Below are positions 11,758 to 24,599 of a stretch of 64,000 nt of DNA, one piece after another; position 1 is the stretch's first letter, and every line of letters starts with the position of its first letter. Both the position numbers and the translations under genes were made by a program. The DNA comes from Epiperipatus broadwayi. Its lineage: Eukaryota; Onychophora; Udeonychophora; Euonychophora; Peripatidae. The stretch lies in the NCBI GenBank assembly GCA_028023455.1, contig JAQFVV010007208.1, forward strand, positions 1 through 64,000, written 5' to 3'. A model generated the notes under the pieces. It had not been told where the DNA came from, ran no database searches, and saw only the letters and a list, made by a program, of their open reading frames with translations.

Positions 11758-13464
11758 TAAAATAATAAGCTGTTTAAAATAAAAGATTTTTTTTTGTTTA
11801 AAAGAAGAAAAAAAGTCTTGTAATAAATAAATGATTTAATATTCTTTAAATGAATTTTTAATAAAATAATAAAGAGATTTTGTTTTATCTTATAATAAAA
11901 TAAATAAATATATGTGCATGTGTGTATGTAATTTTTAATAAAAAGTAGACGCAGAAGCTGATTTTATTTCACAAGACGAATGCTGCTGCTAAATAAAGTT
12001 TTTTATTGTTTAAAAACAGTATAAATAGCTCAACATTTTATCATTCTTGGTCTGACTTTTTCATTTTAATAAAATATTTCTTGAAGTAATATTTCCAAAA
12101 AATGTTGCATTGCTAAAACCAATGTATTTGCAGTTGACCAAAAGCTGCTCTCTACGCATCTAAGATCTGTGATTAGTTCGGAAAGTAATCATGTTGAAAT
12201 AGAGTAAACAGACAGTGGAGTGCGGGAACACCAAACCAGCCACGAAAATCATACCAAGTCATAGGATCTATGGAAGAATCATTTTACCAGTCGTCAATGA
12301 TTTAAGAAATAATTCCATTATGCTGTTTCTGTCATATTTAAAAACCTAGGTAATTATTTGACGTTGATATCTAAACATTTCCGATTTCTTTTAAAAATAA
12401 AGATAGACTTTATTGAACTTTGAACTTTTTGAATTAAACTTAAAAAAAGGATAAACTTTAAACTTCAAAAAATTAATATTTGCAATAATAAAATAAGTAA
12501 AAGCAGCTTCTATTAAATAATATTTTTGAAACAATGGCATGCACGTATGTGTGATTTGATTTTTTTTTAAACTTAAAAAAAAAGATAAAATAAAATATGA
12601 TGTAACGTGTATAATTTATTTGCTAAAGTAATATATTAAAATGCTTATTTTAATCTTTAAAAAAAAAGTGTGTGTGTCTCATTATAAGATAAAACAATTA
12701 ATTTATTTTAAAATAAAATAAAAACACTTAAATTATTTCCTTAAAATATTTATGTTTATTTCTGATACGTGTGGGTAAGTATAAATATTTATTTTCTTAA
12801 TAAAAGTAGGAGGGAAAAAATTTAATCATTAATAATAGTATTTCAGAAAAGATTCATTAAATTAAATCTATAAATGTTTAGCATTCAGTATAATTTGTTA
12901 TTATTAGTTTTAAAGGATTGAAGTATTATTTTGAATGGTTCGGGGAAAATTATTTTAGTTTTTAAAAAAAAATAGTAGTAGCTTAGAAGAGGCAGCATTT
13001 AAGATATACCTTTTGTTTTGTCTATTAGTGGATGGTTGGAACCGGTTGAGCTAGCAGGGAATTTTCAGGTACCAAATTATGCTGATCAGATAGACATGCT
13101 AATTCAAATGTAATTAGCTGGCATCTAAGGGATTTTTCTTTTTTCTTTAAAAATAAAAATAAAGTGTTTATTCGATTGGTATATATTTGGTAGTCGAGTG
13201 TTGAATGTTATTGATAGTTCGCTATTGATAATAGTTGACACTTTACCTGAAAACCAACCATTTTCTGAAAGGGAAATTTAGGAGGACAAAATATAATAAA
13301 ATATTAGTTAATATTTTATTTGTCGATGCTTGGTGTTTGTTGTTTCCTGTAAGTTTAAGTGTAAATTTTAAACGGTAAATTTTATATCGTTAAGAATTTT
13401 GAAGGTAGTAAGTGTTGAGAAGTAGGTTTTTTTTTATATTGGTTGTTCGAGGAGGTTGGTTTAA
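11758..13464. repeat. 1.7-kb direct repeat, copy B
   Basis: This matches copy A (8723-10437) and ends in the (TA)n tract at 13463-13486. Both copies share the AAGCAGCTTCTATTAAATAA block and the segment near GGTACCAAATTATGCTGATC. Small differences are spread evenly, as expected from an old duplication. Confidence 0.85.
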
Positions 13465-13486
13465 TATATATATATATATATATATA
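13463..13486. repeat. (TA)n tract
   Basis: An uninterrupted TA run abuts the end of direct-repeat copy B. Confidence 0.95.
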
Positions 13487-15216
13487 GCAAATGACTACAG
13501 TTTATTTAATAAGTGTCAAATATGCTGCCCCAACAACTTTGACACAAATCTCTTAATGACAGTATATTAATAATTTTTATTAATCATTCAAAGTAGATAA
13601 AAAACTGTCCCTATCTTGGTTGAGATTGGTATAGTGAAATTTGTATTACAGAAATTTTATTTATTATTGGATAACTCTAGTCTAATGAATGCATAATAAA
13701 AATCTATGTGTATAAGAAATTGTAGTTAATAACAGTTACAGCCTATCCATATGGGCTGCAGTCCCCCAAAGTAAAATGAATGTTTTGCTTAATTATTATC
13801 ATTCTTAAATTTGTATATTAATTAAATTTCTATATGTGTTTATACATATGCACAAATAGAATATGCTGTCTAAGTAAAGAGATAAAAATGTATACACAAT
13901 CTACTTCTAGTGATTTTTTTTCTCATTTAGATACACATTCTTATGGGCAAAATTTACCGCAGTCAAATGATATAATAGTGCTTTCATAGTAAAACAAGTT
14001 TTCATAATCTTTTTGTACATGACGATTTACTTTGAAGATACAGGTCATTTTTGTTTACAGTTTCAATTAGCCACCACCATTACAATTTCTCACAGGTCAA
14101 TACTGGTTAATGATAACACACAGTTATATGAGCTATATTAAATGACTATGATTTTGAATAAGTAATTCATACATCAGATTATAATGGGTATAGGAAATTA
14201 TGGAATAATTTTTAATTGCTTTTTAATTATTTTATTTATATATGCATTTATCGGCAAGCGAATAAACTTGTGTTATTAAGTTTAATTTGTCTTAGCCTTT
14301 ATTTTAATAAAGTTAATGATACCACCCAGCCAGTATTGAAAGAATATCCCCAAGATACAGTAACAACATTTTCAATAGATAACAAGGTTAAAAAATTTAC
14401 TTTCTCGCTTTCCACCAATAATCGTTAATATTTAAGCTTCTCAAAAGTTTAAATTTGCTAAAACTTCTCTTGACTTTTGCTATTGTTAAGAATTGTCAGA
14501 AAAATCTTTAATGTAACCCAAGTATTTGGAATTATATTCAGCAATTTTCTTATTTTAAAAAATTGTAATTCTTATGGTGAATTGATGTTTTCTGAAAATA
14601 AAGTGTTTATACATTTTACTTTTTTCAAAAGTTAGTTTCTAGAAATATCATACCTATTTTTGATCATTAAAATTTCAATACAAATCCATACAATGTTTTT
14701 TTAGTTTGTTAAAATCTCATAGTTTTGTTCTAATTTTTTATTTGATGAAATCTTTTTTTTAAGAGATGTTAGTATTATGTTTGAAACAATAAAAATATAG
14801 AATACCAATATAGTATGTGCTCTATTTTTTTACATATCGGAGAGAGCTACCTCTAGTAAAATAGTAAACAATAAACTTAACATTTCCCAATAGTTTAACT
14901 AAATATTTAATTTAATGAACACTTTTGTATTAAGATATTCTTTTGCAACTTTGGTAAAAGAATATGAAAGTAATGAACTATTTGGTAGATTTCTCTTAGC
15001 GTGTTGAAATTGTGAGAGAGCATACTTTTCACGTAAACAAACACAAATATAACGTTACAGACCTTTTTTTTCTTTTCATTTTAACATTATTTTCTAAAAT
15101 AGAATAATTATATTTTTAAATCACATTGTACATTTTAGTGTCTTGCAAGAATTTGCAAACTATTTTTAAACAATATATGAAATGAGATTATTTTGTAAAA
15201 AACATTATTTTCAAAA
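13487..15216. other. Spacer with possible unrecognised plus-strand exons
   Basis: No gene is recognised. Two pieces look exon-like. At 13931 a strong acceptor (TTTTTTTTCTCATTTAG) precedes an open stretch THSYGQNLPQSNDIIVLS that stops at 13989. At 14313-14428 an open stretch VNDTTQPVLKEYPQDTVTTF (in part) follows TTTATTTTAATAAAG and stops at 14428. Neither resembles a family I can name, and they cannot both be the last exon of one transcript. Confidence 0.3.
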
Positions 15217-15495
15217 ATACAAGAATTACAATATTTTAAATTACATTCCATAAGTCAGCGCTTAGTACTGAATGTGTATGGGGGGGGGGGCTGATGGTTT
15301 TGCCAGACTGAAGGATCGGCCAAAAGATGCAATACTCAATTTACGAACCAATAGTTTTTTCTAGAATACAATAATTACATTTTAAAATTACATTAGACAT
15401 GTCAGAGTGTCATGTTGTAATGTGCAAGGGGGGGGGGGACTGATGGTTTTGGCAGTCCAAAGGATCAACCAAAAGATGCAGTATTCTGAATCAAT
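15217..15495. repeat. Duplicated ~130-bp segment with poly-G runs
   Basis: Two similar segments (about 15217-15345 and 15366-15495) each hold a run of ten or eleven G followed by CTGATGGTTTT and then GGATC..CCAAAAGATGCA. Similarity extends into the AT-rich flanks, so this is a tandem duplication that carried the G run. Confidence 0.75.
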
Positions 15496-18472
15496 ATATA
15501 TTTTTCATATTTATAGCATATTGGCGATTGTGTTATCCATGCCAATTCAAGAGATGATCTACAGAATTTTTTTAAAGTTTGAATGCAAAAATAAGTTTAC
15601 TAATTGGTACACAAAACACTCATCGCTTGAGTAGTTATATTTATAAAAAAGATTTTGAAGTTCAGTGCTTTGTCAAACACTAAAAGGATACTGCTTAAAA
15701 TGGGATTTTTTTTTTACCATTAATATAACAGACACACCAAAGATGTGAGAGTACAGAAATGGTGGCTCATTTTGGCTGAAAATTTTTTTTGAAACATTAT
15801 ATGCATTTTGTTATTATAGACAAATAAGAGAGAATTCAAAGTTAACTACAATCCATTTATTTTTATAAAAATTGAGCATATGTAATTTTAAGATTAGAAA
15901 GAAGATATATTTTCATAAACATTTTTATTCTATACTTTTTTTTAATATTCTCATTTATTAAACTTTGAAATATATCATTCTGCTAAATTGTCATTAAGAA
16001 ATATGACAAAGTAAATAAATTCACTTTATAATTTTCTAATATGGAAAGGTTATACAACCTTTAAAACCATACTACTGAGAAATAGTCTCTTCAACTGTTC
16101 ATCATATGTGAATATTGAAAGGCAATTAACTAAGTTATGGGGATTTAAACAGTTTTTTAATCATTGTATTGCTTTCTGACTAGACATCTATTTTTTGACT
16201 AAGAGCTGACTACGAAAGAAAAAAAATCATGTTTACTTAATCCAGATTGAAACTCAAATCTATTTGACAGGGAGATGGTTCAAGATTTTTCCATAATAGC
16301 AAATTTCATTTATTTTCAAAAAGATTTTGACAAATATTTCAAATTTTGATAAATTATTCTACAGTAAATTATAAGATTTTTCAAACAGTCACATAATGTG
16401 TGTATTAATTACAGTGTGTTCATTACCATTATTATGTTTTTATGAATACAATACAGTATATTATTTCATAGTCAAGATATTATCCTCTAAGCAGTTTAAC
16501 AGGGTGGTAAGAGTGATGAATTAGGATAAAAATTCCTGATTATAAAAAGTTGGTAAAAGGAGTAGAAATGTTGTGCTCCGTTTATTATATTGAGTTTTAA
16601 TGGCACATGACCTCATGAGAAACTAAGTCATACTTCTGCCAGCATCTGGTTTCAGATTTTTCATTCTCTTTCAATGTTTTCTATTCTTGGTGCTTTTTTT
16701 CTAAGTGTACTTTTTATGATTTTATAATATTTTTTTCTATTTTCGATAGCCTCTTATCTTCATTCAATTTAAGATAATGGTGAACTATAACCTCAGCATC
16801 TTCAATGTAAATTGCATCATATAATTTTTTTTTCTTCATAATCAGTATATTAATATTTAGTAATATATCTAGATTGTAATGATTTAATTGCTCCAGTGAG
16901 ATTAGTTGGATATTCATTTAATGGTCAGTGATGAAACAATTCTGCAAGCTGTATTACAAATTCAACATCAGACAATGACAAGAACATTTTTATGAAATTG
17001 CTAAACATTTTAATAATTCATAATTTATCTTGCATTTGCATTCTTTCCAAACCAATTATTGGAAAATATCTCTATTTATTTTACATTAGGATAATTTTCA
17101 GAAATTTTGCATTAACATCTTAATTTTGGGTGTCTATGTAAACTCATCTTTTCAAAAAATTATATTTCTATAATCTAATTCTTTTTCTTTCAATAAAGAT
17201 GTATTTCATTTTACTCTAATTATTTTATATTAGAAACATTTTTTTTACACAAACAGATCAAGTTTTAAGTCTTTCAAAATGATGCTCAGAATTATAAAAT
17301 CATAGAACCCATACATTTTGAGATGCAACATCGACTTAAAAATTACATTATGGCAACAAGTATTTCATAATAATTTCTTTAACTAAATCATTTGTATAAA
17401 CTGAAAAATTTATTGTATGGAAGAAAAACATAGTCATCTATGACTATAATATAAAGAACTGGAAAACTTTTATTTGAAGTTGCTCTATATGACTATTTAA
17501 AAATACAGTAGCAATTCAATAGACCAATCAGTATATTCTTTACCTTATGAGCAGATGGTATTCAACTCTTTACTTTTAACAAAATATTTATTGATGCAAA
17601 ATGTGTTTACATATTTTAAGTCTGAATATGGTTTAACTACTTTCACCCACAATGATTACAATTTATTCACAGTCCAGTTCTAAGCCCACACTCATAACAC
17701 TGCAATCAGAAGAAACTTACTTTGAATTGCCCATTTTTAAGTCTCAGAATTTATCTCTATCATTATATTGTTACTGTGATAGGTCTTGAACTCTTAACCC
17801 TTCACTAATATCAACATTGCTGTTATATTGAGGTTTAAAGCTTGATTAGGCTCCATGTGGCCTCAACTATGTGTGGAGGGCAATTTCTTGGTTTCTATTT
17901 TTAATTTTTCCAATTTTATTGTAAAATATTGGATCTAATCTGCCAGACAACTGATTGAAAATTAGGTGACATCTTATGCACCAAAGGGTAAATGTTAAAA
18001 AGATTTTAAAAGTATTTTTTAATGAATTTGGGCATTGTTTTCTTTTAATAGGCTTTGTTGATAGACTATAAATATTGTGGCAGGATAAAAAAATTGGTTA
18101 TAGTTTTTGGTAAAATGTTATAGTACAGAATTTATCACCACTAAACAAAATTATTTATTCATAAATATCATATTTCTTAAGATTCTTTCATCAACTTGGT
18201 GTCATTTTTATTTTTTTATTTATTATACAAGTCCATATCTCATATTGTAATGTAAGATACCACTTCTAACATCCACAATAATTAAATCACTTTGATATAG
18301 ATAAGTGAATTTGTTTTGTGTGTGCATGTGTTTTTTTTTAAAGTAATAAGCTTTATTTTAGATTATTTAATTACTTCTGAGGTTTTAATTGAGTAAAAAC
18401 AATTTAGTTTAATCAATTGAACGGAAATATAATTAACCTGTCACTTGTTAAAAGTCATGATATCCTGACAAA
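15496..18472. other. AT-rich spacer, no recognised gene
   Basis: Only short open frames occur. A minus-strand open stretch ending at 16714 (EDAEVIVHHYLKLNEDKRLS in part) has protein-like composition but a poor upstream acceptor and no known relative. A patch near 17640-17830 is less AT-rich and may be an old repeat. Confidence 0.35.
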
Positions 18473-18647
18473 CTAATTGTGATCATTTAACTTATGTATT
18501 GTTGTTTTGAATAATAGTCCATGGCATAAATCTTCTTCACACTGAATTTGCAATCCTAAAAAATTGTGCATATCTATTGAAAAATTGGTGGGTATTGGAT
18601 GAGATGAAAGCATCTGATTGTCAATTTGGTCATGGACTTCTATTAAG
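18473..18647 (-). CDS. Candidate terminal exon of an unrecognised host gene
   Basis: On the minus strand a pyrimidine-rich acceptor (TCTTTCGCTTCTATTTATAG) is followed by an open stretch of about 57 codons that begins LIEVHDQIDNQMLSSHPIPT, includes IQCEEDLCHGLLFKTTIHKL and ends in TAG. Codon composition is less AT-biased than the flanks, which supports coding. I recognise no domain, and no upstream exon could be joined with confidence. Alternatives are a decayed transposon frame or chance. Confidence 0.35.
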
Positions 18648-18719
18648 CTATAAATAGAAGCGAAAGACACAAGACTCTATGTGAAGATCCTATGTTAGAA
18701 GTCTTTCAGCTTACTGGAT

Positions 18720-19384
18720 AATCATGAATTAGATTTACTTTTGAATTTATCATTGAAATATTAAACTTTATAAAAAGAGAATTGGGCTTTTTTATTTATA
18801 ATGTCTACTTATATTTATATTCCCTTTCAGACCAGAAATGAACAGAAAGTATGGCATACTGTATTTTCGAAATTTGTGTTTTTATACATTTTGTTGAAAA
18901 GATATATTCTACTTAATTGATATTTCAATTTACACTATTTTTAGTTTCATTGTTCATTAATTCCATTTCTGGTGAGACTGTGAGTTGTTACAAAATGTTT
19001 GATAAGAAGTCAAAACACATCTGTGGCAGCAGTTTGATAGTTGCTTAGGAATTTATTCCAGTTATTTTTCAACATGGTTCTTTGTTTAAGCTAGGCTAAA
19101 ATTTTTATTATAACGCTTACTGGGATAGTTTTTTAAAGCACAAATTTCATTGTACCTTAACAAAATTCAACTTTTCATTAATAATTTATTGTTAATTTTG
19201 ATCACAACAGATTATCAGACTGGATTTTATATTCAATAAAATTTTACTTGAAAATTGTATAATAATTATATTTTTTAAATAATCCATTTCAATAAACATT
19301 AGGCTATTTTAACTGATGCTATTTTAAGACCAATATTGTCATATATTATTGATTATAGAAAGTGAATATTTGAATATGAGAGAC

Positions 19385-19447
<63 letters not shown>

Positions 19448-20394
19448 AACCATATGTTTTGGCTCAATGATAGTAAGCTTTATTCAGTGATCCAGTGTGT
19501 AAAATTTTAAATAGTAATAATTTATTAATATATTGAAAATCAGTGTGTAAAAATCAGTTATAGATTGAAATACTTCTTGGATTATAATTTTCCAATTAAG
19601 CAAAAGCTCACCCATAAAGATCCTGAAAGTGATGATGACTTGGACTGTTAAAGACACTGGAAAATCTGATAGAGTGGATATTTATCTCATAAACATTTTT
19701 ATCAGAAGGTCTAGTAGCAGCTCCATTTCAAATAATATTTTAATAGTATAAAACCAATTTGGAAGTATGAAAATATTTAGCACTTTATTATTATTAAACA
19801 GTAATTAAAAAAAATCAATTTATAATTCTTCTAAATTTTTTTAAAACAATCTTTAAATATATTGTATTTTAATTGAAATTGAAATGTAACAGTCTAATGA
19901 TTGTTCACTAGAGGGAGAGATATTGATTTATTCATACCTTACAGTTATTGGCCCATTTAGTACCACAATTCACTACAATACAAGGTAAAAATAATATAAC
20001 AAAGTTTGTAGGGGAGGGACTATTAAGAGAAGAAAATCAGAATAAGAAGACTTCAATTCTACACTTATATAAAAAAATAAAGTAAAAAGAAAAGCTGAAA
20101 AGTAAATAACCTTGTGAATTAAATTGAACAAAATTTCAGGATTATGTGGAATTAAAAGGATGGAGTAAAAACTTTTAAACCTTGTATTATTTCAACACTG
20201 TTTCCCATTGATTCTATAGTTCCTAATATGCCTACTGGAGAAGATGGAATGACCACCATCTGGATAATTATTTGCCTCAACATATACTATTTCAAATGAA
20301 GAACAATTCCAGAAAATGTAAGCAATTACTTTTATGTTGTTTATATTAGTCAATTGTCAGATTTAAAAATGACCCATAGAAAACATAAACAACT
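18720..20394. other. Spacer with (TA)n tract and two exon-like pieces
   Basis: No gene is recognised. A (TA)n tract occupies 19388-19445. At about 19562 the plus strand reads TTATAG followed by LKYFLDYNFPIKQKLTHKDP (in part) and a stop near 19650. At about 20219 CTATAG is followed by an open stretch beginning PNMPTGEDGMTTIWIIICLN that stops near 20300. Both are unrecognised and may be chance. Confidence 0.3.
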
Positions 20395-21090
20395 ATATTA
20401 AAGATCTATTAGCAGCAGGGTTCAAATTCAAAGCTATTAAAAATAAAATCATAAAATTTAATAATACAATAAACAATAATGTACCTTGCACCAATCTACC
20501 TAGAATAACAATCCCCTACATTCCTAAAATATCTAACAAACTAATGAAAGCATTAAGCGATAAATTTAACATAGCATTTAGAACTCCACCTAATTCTAAT
20601 AGATTGTTTAACAACTCTAAAGACCACATTGATTGATCATTCACCCCACACGTGGTGTACTCTATTGCCTTCCCTCAGACTGGATGCCACACTATATATT
20701 ATGGTGAAACGAAAGCTACAATCAATACTAGACTGGGTCAACATATTTACACATTTAACAGAGCTCAGAAAAACAGCAACACGTTCTCTGTATTCTTGGA
20801 GCATGCTAAACAATCTGGACACAACTTCACACCCGCCAATCCCATAATATTGTGCTCAGAATCAAATGATCACAAAAGAAAAATAAAGGAGGCATTTTAC
20901 ATCAATGGAAACATCCATGCCATTAATAGAAAGGACACTTGCTTCGAGATCTCAAAGAAATGGGCTATGTAATACTAGTTTATTTGAATATTTTTATTTG
21001 CATATTTTATTATACATTTTATGAAGGCTATGAATATGAGGCATGGATCCTCAAAAACGTTAAGCCGATAAACTTTAATACTAATTAATA
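20395..21090 (+). pseudogene. Penelope-like element 3' part: linker and GIY-YIG endonuclease
   Basis: The plus strand encodes the linker downstream of a Penelope reverse transcriptase (FKFKAIKNKIIKFNN, RITIPYIPKISNKL, FRTPPNSNRLFNNSKD). One in-frame stop follows, then a GIY-YIG nuclease (VYSIAF...IYYGETKATINTRLGQH). In this family the nuclease nicks the target for insertion, and a CCHH cluster lies between and after the GIY and YIG motifs. Here the first cysteine is replaced by phenylalanine (AFPQTGC), while the histidines in FLEHAKQSGH remain. The linker closely parallels that of the element at 46208-46834, so the two belong to related families. The 5' part and the polymerase core are missing. 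After the stop codon, 21020-21080 holds a hairpin like that of the other Penelope tails. Confidence 0.85.
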
Positions 21091-23167
21091 TCTTCTCTAA
21101 TTAACAATTATATATTTTAAATTGAAAAAAAAAAGATTAAAGTGTTTTGGTTTTCGTGCTCTTAAGTATAAAGCAAAAAAATATGTTTGTTTATAAATTG
21201 TACTCTTTATAAAATATAATTCAAAATAATATTGAATAAATGTGAGAAAATATCAAGTAGACAAATTTAAAAATTCAATTTTTTTAAAAGTCATATAAAG
21301 TTTAATCAATTTAAAAAGAAAAATGCATGAATTTATTTATTATTCTCATTAAAGAAGAAAACTCGTCTGCCCAATGGTGTTTCAGCGTGAATTTGCTTAG
21401 TTATTGATAATAGAAAAAAGACAGATTATTAATGTCAAGTAAATTGTATTGATAATTGCTCACAATTGAAGAAATTGTTCTTAATATTATTAAACATATT
21501 AATTTGCTGAGATAAATGAATAAATCAATATTTACTTTTTAGTCTTTATTGTGCAACTTGCAAATTAATAATATTTTAAAATGTTTTAGAATTGCCCAGA
21601 ATTATGACAAATATCTTCTTGAAGGGAAAAACAAAATAAACAAATCAATAAATAATTTTAAACCTATTTTAATTGTCTTACACTCGGAAATGTTAAAATA
21701 TTGTCTCACTATGCTGACATCAATAAATAAATCAATAAATGGTTTTAAAAAAATTTGTTTTAAGGATTGTAATAGACCTACAAATTCAGTTAAGGAAAAT
21801 TATCTATAAAAAAAAATGTGGATAAACTTGTTTTAATTGCACTACATTCGGAAAAGTGTTTAAATATTGTCACTATGCTAACATCAAACATAATAATCAA
21901 TATATATATATATATGTGTGTGTGTTACTTAGGAATGTTTGCTCAGGATATCAGTTTTCTTATCATTTTTGCTCATAAGGATGGAACAAACTTTGATTAT
22001 AGGATAAAATCTAATGGGAGAAAATGTTCATTTATTTTTGTTATTGCTATGTTTAGTATTATAATACATTTTTTTTCATGTATTATTCAGGGATCATTTT
22101 TATATATATATATTTATTGCGGTGCAAAATATATTTGGTCAAGGAGGAAGAGATGTATAAAGGTATATACATTTATTACACATATTTTGTTATTTTCCCA
22201 GTTAGGGGAAAACATTAAATATTTATTTAGACAGAAAGAAAGAGAGCTATTTATCTCTTGCATTTTTTCTTAAAACAGATTTTAATATTTTATTGAAGGG
22301 TAAACAAACAGACCCAATTTGTCACAGTTATAAACATAATGACCCAATTGTTTTATTATATGAAATAATTAATATAAGCATTTTCCATTTCTTAATTTTG
22401 CCTATGAATGAACATGTCCACTTTAAATATAAAAGGTAGGTTGATCTTCATTGTTTATGTGTGTATGTCTTGCTATAACAAAAATATAATTATTATTTTA
22501 AAATAATTAATGGTCATTTGACGTATATATTGGTGGTTTCTTTATTAATACATTAATAGTTTCTGCATTATGAAATGGAATATTTATGTTTCTAGTTTTA
22601 TTGTTAGTGTTATTTTACCTTGCTATTGTAATGATAAGGATTTGTGACAGCTTTCAGCTGTTAAATATGTGCCACATATAATGGCATAAAATAGAGTAAT
22701 ATTAATATTGTGCATGGGCTGATGGAGGATCCCCCATTGCTGATTAAATGAGAGGATAATATTGTTGAGGCTGATTAATAGTTAGTACTTAGTTAGCATA
22801 GTTAATCCCAAGAGTGGATGGTATCTATAGTCTGAATTTTATTTCCCTATGATGAGGTAATGCCCACACTTTTATACCTATGAAAGGTATTAGAATTGGC
22901 CATATTATTGTACAACTATCATGTTGTTTTGTAGAGCCTCCCTTTATTGTTTGGTCCCTCATGAGGTTATATAGTTAGTTTTCCACCATGTATGGTGAAG
23001 TTTAGTATTTCAAAATCAAATAGCAAGGATAGGATAAAGTTAGATTAAGGGACACTGGTCTATCTATAGTGTTTGCCTAATTGGAATAGTGTCTTTATGA
23101 TGTTGTAGGATTTTCATCAGTTTATAAACAAAACAACCCAAAACTTACTAGTGATTGTAGAACTTCT
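21091..23167. other. AT-rich spacer, no recognised gene
   Basis: A diverged direct repeat of about 80 bp links 21655-21740 and 21825-21905 (TTTTAATTG...CACTATGCT.ACATCAA). An open frame of 151 codons at 21818-22273 is rich in I, Y, F and S and runs through a TA tract. I regard it as chance. Confidence 0.4.
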
Positions 23168-23239
23168 ATATGAAAGAGCAAGAGATGCACATGGACAATG
23201 TGGATTTATCTCATCAAGAAGTGACTCTCTGGTTGATCG
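23168..23239 (+). CDS. Candidate exon ending in a strong donor, unrecognised
   Basis: The segment ends in a near-consensus splice donor (GATCG followed by GTAAGATAAG). Two frames are open. One starts at the ATG at 23168-23170... region and reads MKEQEMHMDNVDLSHQEVTL. The other extends back to TTACTAG near 23152 and reads YERARDAHGQCGFISSRSDS. The first frame leaves one base at the donor, which joins in phase with the candidate exon at 24053. I recognise no domain in either frame, so strand and splice signals are the only support. Confidence 0.3.
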
Positions 23240-23299
23240 GTAAGATAAGTTAACTATTAAATGATTAGGTGTGGACATAGGCAATGTTGTGGGTGTCAT

Positions 23300-24052
23300 G
23301 TGTGCATTTAACTTATGATGTCTGTCCCCACATCAATACAATGAATCTTTTTATAGTAAATGATAATAAATTATTAATTGTGCTGCATATGATAATTGCC
23401 CTTATCATATTCGGACAAATAAAATAGCTACAGTTTAATACACTATATTATAACATAGTGTTTTAGATTTAAAAAGTTGAGTATATCCCAAAGACCTAAA
23501 TATATTTTGTTTTATAATTTAAATTTGAAGTTAGCTTAAAAAAAATTAACTATCTTATTCTATGAGATAGAATAATAATAGAAACATAGCCCATAATGAT
23601 AGTGATACTATGAATATCCCTGTATTAATTTATCTAATATCATATGTGTATAGTCAATGGGATACCAATTAATGTCCATCCCTGATTTTATTTAATGTAT
23701 TCAGCTTATTTCATGCAACATGTCTGAAATAAAGTTGTAAATAATGTAAATAAATCTTGTTGTGTTAAAAATTTATTTAGTTGTCTGTAGTCTTATTGCT
23801 AATCACCACACCCATATTATTATTGTTATTGCTATTGACATATCATCTGATTATATGGAAATCATCATTGATCAATGTAGTATAAACAACTATATGTGGG
23901 TATACCATAATAATTTTGGTAAGCTCTGTGATTTATGAGTACATCATCACTTAATAATCAAAATATTATTAACTTAGAGTGCATATTATTTTAAGAGGTA
24001 TACTAAACGATAAACACTTAACAGTGGTTTAATAAGTTTATTTGAACCTGCA
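23300..24052. other. Spacer, no recognised gene
   Basis: I see only AT-rich unique sequence here. Confidence 0.4.
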
Positions 24053-24117
24053 GACTTATCATTCACTGATCTTGATCACATTGTTAATATTTATCTGAGA
24101 AAAGGAAGTTGGTAAGT
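24053..24117 (+). CDS. Candidate internal exon, unrecognised
   Basis: The acceptor GAACCTGCAG precedes an open stretch LSFTDLDHIVNIYLRKGS, which ends in AGTTG followed by the donor GTAAGTTACT. The donor is close to consensus. It can be joined in frame to the candidate exon ending at 23239 (giving ...LWLID then LSFTDLDHIV). Leftover bases TG at the donor require a following exon that starts with G, T or C. I cannot identify that exon or the protein. Confidence 0.3.
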
Positions 24118-24599
24118 TACTGTGTTTAGCTATTGAAAAATTATTCCTATTTCTTGAAGCTTAAAGTTTATAATAGTTAGGGAATTTATAAAGTTTCTTT
24201 GAAATTACTAAATATTGTTTTAATCCAATTTTGTATCAAGAACTGTTTTGTGCATTATATTTGGCTAGTGGCAAAATCCCTCTCACTGACCCAAATATAT
24301 CTTGTATAACAATCTTTAAGTTGTTTGAACCCTGAGAAGACTAAGTTAGTAATTTGCAATGTAGAATTTGAATTTATGGTAAATTTTATATCTAGTTATT
24401 TATTGTAATTGGATTTGAGTTGTTTTACATTCACTGTTTAATGAAAAGTCAACCAAACTTTAAAGTATGAATTGCTTCTTTTGTCTTAAATGTATAGCTT
24501 GTTTTGATTTTATGGTGAATATTCTGGTTTTGGTAAGCTTAGAATCCCTATTTTATTTAGTTATCTTATGATCATTTAATTCAATATCAATTTAGAGTT

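Noticed and set aside
21818-22273. 151-codon open frame
   Set aside because: It has biased composition (I, Y, F, S), runs through a TA tract and has no domain or splice context.
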